From assembly GCA_963674475.2 (NCBI GenBank), contig CAXXFQ010000009.1:480489-544488 (forward strand): a stretch of 64,000 nucleotides of DNA. Direction: 5' to 3'. The notes beneath the pieces were generated by a model. That model was not told where the DNA came from. It made no database searches and was given only the letters and a program-made list of their open reading frames with translations. Below, piece after piece: positions 58,921-64,000 of this stretch. Both the position numbers and the translations under genes were made by a program. The stretch's first letter is position 1. Each line of letters starts with the position of its first letter. This stretch comes from CAXXFQ01 sp963674475. GTDB lineage: Bacteria > Planctomycetota > Planctomycetia > Pirellulales > Thermoguttaceae.

Positions 58921-60045
58921 TTACGACCCGGAGGCAAGCGGCATGATCACGTAAGCGTACTGATCGTCGGTTGAAAAAACGACCGGAGAACTCGGATCCT
59001 TGAACGACACCGTCATCGTCTGTTCCGGTTCGAGCACCCGCAGGTAATCCACCAAAAACTTCGGCGACATTTTCAACCGACAGGCCTCTCCTTCATAGGC
59101 GATCGGAATCTCGATCCGCGACTCGCCCAACTCGGCCCCATGTCCGCTGATCGTGACCTTGCCTTCCTCGAAAGCGAATTCGATCCCCGGGTTCTCGGCA
59201 CTCGTAACGATCGCCGCCTGCCGAACGCCCGAATAAAGCGGCCCCACCGACATCTCGACCTGCGAGGGGAACGGCTCGTCCGGAAAGACCCGTCGCCAAT
59301 TCGGGAAACGGCCCTCAACCAATCGACCAAAAATGGTCGTCTTCTGACTCTTGACCAACACCTCGTTCTCACGGACCGCGATCTGAGCCTGCTCCTCGTT
59401 TTCCGCCAGCGCTTTTTCGATCAGGTGCATCACTCGCGGCGGAATGATCGCCGAGATGACCTCCCCCTCGCCGCCCCCTTCATTACCGACCAAGGTACCG
59501 GAGCCCATCTGCTTGGCCATCCGACGCCCATCGGTCCCGATGCCGATCACTTCCTGACCGGTTATCTCCAACAAGACACCGGTAAGCGCGATTCGCGTAC
59601 TCTCCTGATCCGTCGCAAAGACGGTGCGTCGAACCAGCTCTCGAACCAGCCGCGCGGGCGACTCGAAATAGCGGCTCTCCGTAAACGGCGCGATGTCCGG
59701 AAATTCGTCCGGATTCTCGGCGGGCAACTGAAATCGACTCTGGCGGCCGGTCACCTTGATCCGTGTCCCGTCCGTTTCGATCGTCAGCTGCTCATCCGAC
59801 GACTCGCGCAAGATCGGCCCCATCCGGTCGACCGGAAAGATCACACTACCGGGCGACTCGACCGCGAACGGCGGTAATTCGATCCGGATTCCCACCTCCA
59901 AATCGGTCGCCATCAAGGTCACGTCATTCTCCGTCACCATCATCTTGACGTTCCGCAAGATCGGCTTCGGACTTCGACTCGGCACCACGCTGGCCGCCAT
60001 CGCAAACGCGCGGGCCAACTTTTCCCGATCACACTGAACCTTCAT
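58921..60045 (-). CDS. dnaN: DNA polymerase III beta sliding clamp
   Basis: A 374-residue ring-forming processivity factor. The three-fold repeated clamp fold is visible: start MKVQCDREKLARAFAMAASVV, PILRNVKM, first-domain FQLPAENPDEFP, the middle LEITGQEVIGIGTDGRRMA, and the C-terminal DYLRVLEPEQTMTVSFKDPSSPVVF and YVIMPLAS end, matching the canonical (Y)-x-(V/I)-MP(M/V)R/S tail with Ser in place of Arg. A TNCC/GGAA-loop hairpin ends ~8 nt upstream of the ATG and no Shine-Dalgarno is visible. It is divided from dnaA by ~900 bp that probably include oriC. Confidence 0.96.
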   Translation of the reverse strand: MKVQCDREKLARAFAMAASVVPSRSPKPILRNVKMMVTENDVTLMATDLEVGIRIELPPFAVESPGSVIFPVDRMGPILRESSDEQLTIETDGTRIKVTGRQSRFQLPAENPDEFPDIAPFTESRYFESPARLVRELVRRTVFATDQESTRIALTGVLLEITGQEVIGIGTDGRRMAKQMGSGTLVGNEGGGEGEVISAIIPPRVMHLIEKALAENEEQAQIAVRENEVLVKSQKTTIFGRLVEGRFPNWRRVFPDEPFPSQVEMSVGPLYSGVRQAAIVTSAENPGIEFAFEEGKVTISGHGAELGESRIEIPIAYEGEACRLKMSPKFLVDYLRVLEPEQTMTVSFKDPSSPVVFSTDDQYAYVIMPLASGS

Positions 60046-60049
60046 TTTT

Positions 60050-60097
60050 ATACCAGTGCTTCCGCACTGCTCCTTCGAACCCGCTCCCGGCGGCTAG
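60050..60097. repeat. Dispersed TNCC-loop hairpin repeat, copy before dnaN
   Basis: CAGTGC-TTCC-GCACTG (60054-60069) followed by CGAACCCGCTCCCGGCGG. On the - strand the loop is GGAA and TGGTATAAAAATG follows, the ATG being the dnaN start. Confidence 0.85.
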
Positions 60098-60110
60098 AAG
60101 TCGCGGCCAG

Positions 60111-60157
60111 ACCGGTGCTCCCGCACCGTTGACTACCCCCGCTTCCGTTGGTCGACA
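60111..60157. repeat. Dispersed TNCC-loop hairpin repeat
   Basis: CGGTGC-TCCC-GCACCG (60113-60128) followed by CCCGCTTCCGTTGGTCG. Confidence 0.85.
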
Positions 60158-60174
60158 GCCAGGGGCCGCGGTCC

Positions 60175-60222
60175 GACTGGCGTTACCACGCCACCTCTTC
60201 GAACCCGCTTCCGCTGGTCGCT
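60175..60222. repeat. Dispersed TNCC-loop hairpin repeat
   Basis: GGCGT-TACC-ACGCC (60179-60192) followed by CGAACCCGCTTCCGCTGG. Confidence 0.85.
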
Positions 60223-60945
60223 AGTACGACGCCGAGAGGGTTCCCTTCCTCCGGACGCATGATGGGTGATCTAACTTTGGCTTCTCCTTGCCGTTTTGCC
60301 TGCAATGTGGAGCTACCCGGTACCACCGCTTTCGAGGATGAGGCTGCTCGCTAAAACAGGAAGAACTCAACCCTTTTACGCACTCTCTTGCATCCTCAGA
60401 AACGACAAAGTCTTCGCCTAAAGGCTTTGCTCGTAAAGATCTTTCCCTCGAGGTTTCCGTCAATCGATCGTGGTAAAGAGAGGTGCAAGAAAGGGAACAA
60501 GATTAATAACTTGTTATTAGTATTAGTGTCCGCCCGTTTTTTGTCGACGGATCAACCCTCCATTATCCTAAATCCCCCTAAAAAAACAACTTCAAACAGC
60601 CGTTTCGCAGCGGATTCTTGGTGGAAAAATGGTCGGTTTCATGTCAAGCGCATGTCGGGCGCGTGTCGATCGGTGACGACCGTTTGAGGCGGTCGAGAGA
60701 ACGCACGGATCGAGAGTTGAGTTTTCTACCGCCGCCAACAAGGAATTGACCATTTTTCCACAGCTGACGAGTAGTCATTTGGGCGGAATGGAAATTCTGG
60801 GCGGTCGAGTGAGTTCTTTTATTATTCGGGCTTTGGGGTGTGTGGAGATGAGGGGAAAATAAAATAATTTAGGCCTTCCGGGTGAGGTGGGGTGAGTGGA
60901 TTGGATCTTCCGGCCGATTTTCCTCCCTTTTTTGACTGAACGCGA

Positions 60946-62088
60946 TTAACGGTACGGCCCCCGGCGTTTTTTTCTCGTCTGGTTTGAGCCGGTTTTGGGC
61001 AGGTTTCCGTTGAGTACCTGACGGGTCCGTTCAAGTACCTCCTTGAGATCCAGGTCGGTTTTTAGCGCCGACTCGGTTTTTCGGTAACCGTGCATGATCG
61101 TTGTATGGTCTCGGCCGCCAAAAAAACGCCCGATCGTTTCAAACGAATCGCCCAACCTGAGTCGAGCGAGGTAGATGGCCACCCCCCGAGCGGTAACCAC
61201 CTGCCGGTGTCGGGATGAACTTCGAAGTTGCTGGACCGAGACGCCGAAGACGCTGGCCGCCGCCTTGGCGATGTCGAGGATCGAAATCTTTCCTTTCCCG
61301 GTTTTTGCCGAGAGAAACCGGCCTGCCAGAACCAGATCGATTGGGGACGCCTCGAGTCGGGCCATCATCGCCAGCTCGTTGATCGCCCCAGTCAGATCGC
61401 GGGCCGTCCCAGGAATCGCTTCGGCCAGGAGCTGGACTACCGGCAGCTCGATCGACAATCCCCGATGGTGGGCCTCATTGGCGAGAATCATGGCCCGGAC
61501 TCCCGGTTCGGGCAGCGGAAGCGGGACTAGAAGGCCATCAGTCAGGCGGCTTTGAAGCCCGGGAAGGATTTGAATCCAGTCTCCCGGGGGGGATGGAGCG
61601 GTGGAGACAAATCGGCCCCCTCTCTCCGAAAGATGGTCGAGCAGCGTGATCAATTCTTGTTGGGCCGTCTCCTTGCTCTCGACCTGGAGGAGATCGTCGA
61701 CCAACACCAGGTCGGCTTGTCGGAAGCGGGCACGGAATTCATCGGTCGAACGTGTGTCGATCGCGTCGATCAATTCACGGGCGAAATCGATGCCCGTGGT
61801 CTGGATTAATCGAAAGTTTCGCCCTTTTTGTTTTTTGATGGCCCGAGAAATTCCCCAAATCAGGTGGCTTTTCCCCGTTCCAGGGGGGCCGTAGAAAAGG
61901 ATTCGCGGATAATACTCCCTAGAGGAGGGGGGTGCGACAAAGAGATCGCGAACGGCCGTTTCGACGAGTCGGCTTTCCGGACCCAAATAAAACGGGTACC
62001 GCGCGCGAGGGATACCGCTGGTCGGCCTCCGGGAATGGTCTCGTTCGGAGCCACCCGGGAAAGGAATACAACTTACGCCCTCAAACAC
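60946..62088 (-). CDS. dnaA: Chromosomal replication initiator DnaA, short form
   Basis: A 380-residue DnaA lacking domain I and most of the linker. The AAA+ domain III is complete: Walker A GPPGTGKSH (67-75), Walker B LVLVDDLL (~127-134), sensor and arginine-finger region LPGLQSRLTDGL. Domain IV carries the DnaA-box-binding helix-turn-helix with GGRDHTTIMHGYRK (~327-340). The Walker B follow-up DDLLQ replaces the usual DDIQF. The first ~35 residues are Pro/Gly/Arg-rich and unlike domain I. The GTG at 62088 is used; no Shine-Dalgarno is visible, but no upstream in-frame domain I was found either. Typical DnaA is ~450 aa. Confidence 0.93.
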   Translation of the reverse strand: MFEGVSCIPFPGGSERDHSRRPTSGIPRARYPFYLGPESRLVETAVRDLFVAPPSSREYYPRILFYGPPGTGKSHLIWGISRAIKKQKGRNFRLIQTTGIDFARELIDAIDTRSTDEFRARFRQADLVLVDDLLQVESKETAQQELITLLDHLSERGGRFVSTAPSPPGDWIQILPGLQSRLTDGLLVPLPLPEPGVRAMILANEAHHRGLSIELPVVQLLAEAIPGTARDLTGAINELAMMARLEASPIDLVLAGRFLSAKTGKGKISILDIAKAAASVFGVSVQQLRSSSRHRQVVTARGVAIYLARLRLGDSFETIGRFFGGRDHTTIMHGYRKTESALKTDLDLKEVLERTRQVLNGNLPKTGSNQTRKKRRGPYR

Positions 62089-62528
62089 GGCTTTTTACCC
62101 GGACTGGGGGGGATGGGGGCAAGGCTCTCGGCCGATTCCATTGAGGAACCGTCAAAGGGACAGTTCGTACAAAAGGAACTCCGACTGGTTTTTCGAACAC
62201 GACCGATCCATGGTGAGTCATTATATCAGATTCCCGAGGGCTCGAGAATGATGGAAATGGAATTTTCAAGACCTTCACGGGAAACGGAGGGGTCCCCCAC
62301 TTTTGCGGAGTCCAGAGGCGAGGAGCCGTTCCCGGAATGGTCCAGAAGCGGGCAAAGAAGGTTATTTTCTCTTTTTCTGGAAAAAAAGGACCCCCCCTGA
62401 AAAATGACCTAAAATTGGTTAGAGATTTGCGCAAAAAGGGGAAGCGGTTTTTTTGCCCGGGGCAACGCGAACTATTTTTAGGTTCCCCAAGCTGAGACAA
62501 GAGAAGTTGACGCGTCAAGGAGCTTCAC
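62089..62528. other. Divergent intergenic region between dnaA and cheW
   Basis: 440 bp. It was inspected for DnaA boxes (TTATCCACA-like) and none was found. No RNA gene or repeat was recognised. AAGGAG lies ~8 nt before the cheW start. Confidence 0.4.
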
Positions 62529-63041
62529 ATGACGAAAATAGCGGATCGTCAGGCGGCCAGTACCGAACTTCGGGCGAAAGAGGCGAACACGATTCAATTA
62601 GTCAGTTTTCGACTGGCCGGGGAAGAGTATGGCATCGAAATAACGAAGGTGCAGGAGATTATTCTCTTGGGGCAAATCACCAAGATTCCCCAAGTACCGG
62701 CTTATATTCGAGGACTGATAAACCTTCGCAACTCGGTCATTCCGGTTGTCGATCTTCGGCTTCGGATCGGTTTCGAGGCACAGGAGGCGACAGGCGAGAC
62801 CCGCATCATGGTCGTGTGCGCGGGTGGCAAAACGACAGGGCTTGTTGTCGATGCGGTAAACGAGGTGTTGCGTATTTCACGAGATCAAGTTGTTCCGCCG
62901 CCACCGGGCGCGGTCGGAGAAGGCCAAGAGTACCTCACCGGTTTGGCGCAATGGGACGACCGACTTTTAATCTTATTGGATATCGATCGAATTTTCGAGG
63001 AAGAAGAATCGACGATGGAGACGGTCGAGGCGAACGGATAG
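62529..63041 (+). CDS. cheW: Chemotaxis adaptor protein CheW
   Basis: A 170-residue protein made of the CheW double beta-barrel fold: LVSFRLAGEEYGIEITKVQEI, IPQVPAYIRGLINLRNSVIPVVDLR (with the receptor-binding N-L-R-x-x-V-I-P-V-x-D-L-R block), IMVVCAGGKTTGLVVDAVNEVLRI and LTGLAQWDDRLLILLDIDRIF are all canonical. It couples chemoreceptors to the kinase CheA. There is a ~20-residue N-terminal extension. The strong Shine-Dalgarno AAGGAG is at ~8 nt. CheR follows 48 bp downstream, so both are probably in a chemotaxis operon that continues beyond the window. Confidence 0.95.
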   Translation: MTKIADRQAASTELRAKEANTIQLVSFRLAGEEYGIEITKVQEIILLGQITKIPQVPAYIRGLINLRNSVIPVVDLRLRIGFEAQEATGETRIMVVCAGGKTTGLVVDAVNEVLRISRDQVVPPPPGAVGEGQEYLTGLAQWDDRLLILLDIDRIFEEEESTMETVEANG

Positions 63042-63089
63042 AACCTCAAGCCGGATCGTCTCGGAGAGAAAATTTTCATTGGAAGAAAA

Positions 63090-63974
63090 ATGTCTGAGTT
63101 AACATTAAGCCCACCTGGGAAACCCAAGCTTTCCCCATTTTCTGCTTCGGAGATCGTTCAAGTTTCGGACACGGAATTAGGCCGTTTCGCATCTTTGATT
63201 TACGACTTGGCCGGCATTCGGGTTTCCCCGCAGAAAAAGATGTTGCTTTCCAATCGGCTGCGACGCCGACTTCGCGAAACGAAAATAGAAAGCTTCGACG
63301 CTTATTATCATCACTTGCGACGACTCCCGGCGGGCGATCCGGAATGGAACGCCTTTCTGCAAGAGATTACGACACACGAAACGTATCTCTTTCGCGACAC
63401 GTCCCAATGGGAATGGTTTTCGAAGGTTTTTTTGCCGGAGCGGATTCAGGCAACAAAAACGAAAGAAAATCCTTCTTTACGTGTTTGGTCGGCGGCCTGT
63501 AGTACGGGAGACGAAGTGTTTACGATCGCCGCTTGTATTGCGGGAACGATCAAAGACAGGGACCGTTGGAACCTCGATCTTTTGGGAACCGATATCGGCG
63601 TGGGATCACTTCGCGCTGCACGCGAAGCGGTTTTCGGAAAGAGGGCAATGCATCGGGTGTCGAAAGGTTTTCTTCCGTACTTTGAAGAGATTTCGAAAGA
63701 AACGCAATGGCGAGCCAAGCCGGTCTTGCGGAAAATGACCCGCTTTGCTCAGCACAATCTTTTGAAGCCGCTAAGAGGGGAAAAACGTTTTGATTTGGTT
63801 TTTCTCAAAAATGTTTTGATTTACTTCGACACGGAATCAAAAAAGAAAGTGGCGAAGAATCTCGAAGAGGCGATGCGGCCCGGCGCTCTTTTAGTGACGG
63901 GAGCAGCGGAAGGAGTGGGGGATTTGCTGAAGGGATTTGAAAAAAGATCGCCTTGGTTATATCGGCGGAAATGA
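63090..63974 (+). CDS. cheR: Chemotaxis protein methyltransferase CheR
   Basis: A 294-residue S-adenosylmethionine-dependent methyltransferase that methylates glutamates of chemoreceptors. The N-terminal helical CheR_N domain (~25-90, FASLIYDLAGIRVSPQKKMLLSNRLRRRLRE-type) precedes the catalytic domain with EITTHETYLFRD, the SAM-binding motif VWSAACSTGDEVFTIA, LLGTDIGVGSLRAAREAVF and FDLVFLKNVLIYFD. The usual 'SxGxE' reads STGDE, acceptable for the family. The first ~20 residues are extra. It follows cheW by 48 bp. The window ends 26 bp after its stop codon. Confidence 0.95.
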   Translation: MSELTLSPPGKPKLSPFSASEIVQVSDTELGRFASLIYDLAGIRVSPQKKMLLSNRLRRRLRETKIESFDAYYHHLRRLPAGDPEWNAFLQEITTHETYLFRDTSQWEWFSKVFLPERIQATKTKENPSLRVWSAACSTGDEVFTIAACIAGTIKDRDRWNLDLLGTDIGVGSLRAAREAVFGKRAMHRVSKGFLPYFEEISKETQWRAKPVLRKMTRFAQHNLLKPLRGEKRFDLVFLKNVLIYFDTESKKKVAKNLEEAMRPGALLVTGAAEGVGDLLKGFEKRSPWLYRRK

Positions 63975-64000
63975 AATCGCCGTGTGTAACAAAAGAGGGA

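Larger units (their letters stand above)
60046..60945. other. dnaN-dnaA intergenic region, candidate oriC
   Basis: 900 bp without a credible gene. It holds three dispersed hairpin repeats (60050-60222), an A+T-rich stretch (60500-60600) with AACAAG/CTTGTT inverted repeat, and a perfect 14-bp inverted repeat GTGGAAAAATGGTC (60621-60634) / GACCATTTTTCCAC (60748-60761). Each arm contains a DnaA-box-like 9-mer: TTTTCCACA (60754-60762) and, on the other strand, TTTTCCACC (60628-60620). Position next to dnaA and dnaN supports an origin; box number is low. Confidence 0.5.

Noticed and set aside
60221..60463. 80-codon open frame between dnaN and dnaA
   Set aside because: It runs into a hairpin repeat, has no recognisable domain and no ribosome-binding site; the region looks like origin and leader DNA.
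62089..62528. oriC upstream of dnaA
   Set aside because: No DnaA-box-like 9-mers were found here; the dnaA-dnaN gap is the better candidate.

Overview
The window looks like chromosomal DNA of a planctomycete, probably in the Pirellulales/Thermoguttaceae area. This is inferred from gene content, not from a database search. Supporting traits are a PEP-CTERM-sorted secreted protein, a DUF11-repeat secreted protein, a cysteine-rich lipoprotein, a heparinase II/III-like protein, proteins ending in an LP-x-DPFTGKPF motif, two-subunit glycine decarboxylase organisation, flagellar and chemotaxis genes, and relatively long intergenic regions. No insertion sequence, prophage, integrase or CRISPR array was seen.

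Layout. 0-12 kb: the end of an SGNH hydrolase, a DUF11-repeat protein, an FtsX-like permease, truA, asd, a P-II protein, a membrane-anchored coiled-coil protein followed by a tandem terminator array, a Cys-rich lipoprotein, and an MqnD-like enzyme. 12-25 kb: a two-domain esterase, fliS and fliD, a heparinase-like protein, a GNAT enzyme, a GT39-like membrane protein and a PEP-CTERM protein. 25-34 kb: tRNA-Ser, the glycine cleavage genes gcvT-gcvH-gcvPA, a flavoprotein, a YjbQ protein, a Na/Pi symporter with a PhoU protein, and uppP. 34-48 kb: a TIM-barrel protein, an acidic secreted protein, an AGE-like protein, pyruvate phosphate dikinase, an orphan membrane protein, ribokinase with a sugar transporter, and a mazG / membrane protein / ABC ATPase operon. 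48-52 kb: three tandem paralogues of a membrane-anchored family. 52-62 kb: dnaE, tRNA-Lys, a truncated gyrB, dciA (DUF721), dnaN, a candidate oriC and dnaA. 62.5-64 kb: cheW and cheR.

How genes work together. gcvT/gcvH/gcvPA supply three of the four P/H/T glycine-cleavage polypeptides. The Na/Pi symporter and PhoU protein form a phosphate-uptake pair. A DMT-type sugar transporter precedes ribokinase. fliD-fliS encode the filament cap and the flagellin chaperone. dnaA, dnaN, dciA and gyrB form the usual replication neighbourhood, but gyrB stops after its ATPase/transducer half.

The most unusual content is non-coding. Two ~470-bp elements (4704-5170, 55995-56472) have long terminal inverted repeats and internal hairpins whose stems co-vary between copies. 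A dispersed hairpin family has TNCC loops on the + strand (GGAA-type on the - strand) and sits directly before the dnaN and gcvPA start codons. A 237-bp tandem array stacks four intrinsic terminators behind one gene. Three paralogous genes share a 217-bp perfectly identical junction. Coordinates and start codons were judged by eye. No similarity search, RNA folding or GC-skew calculation was possible.
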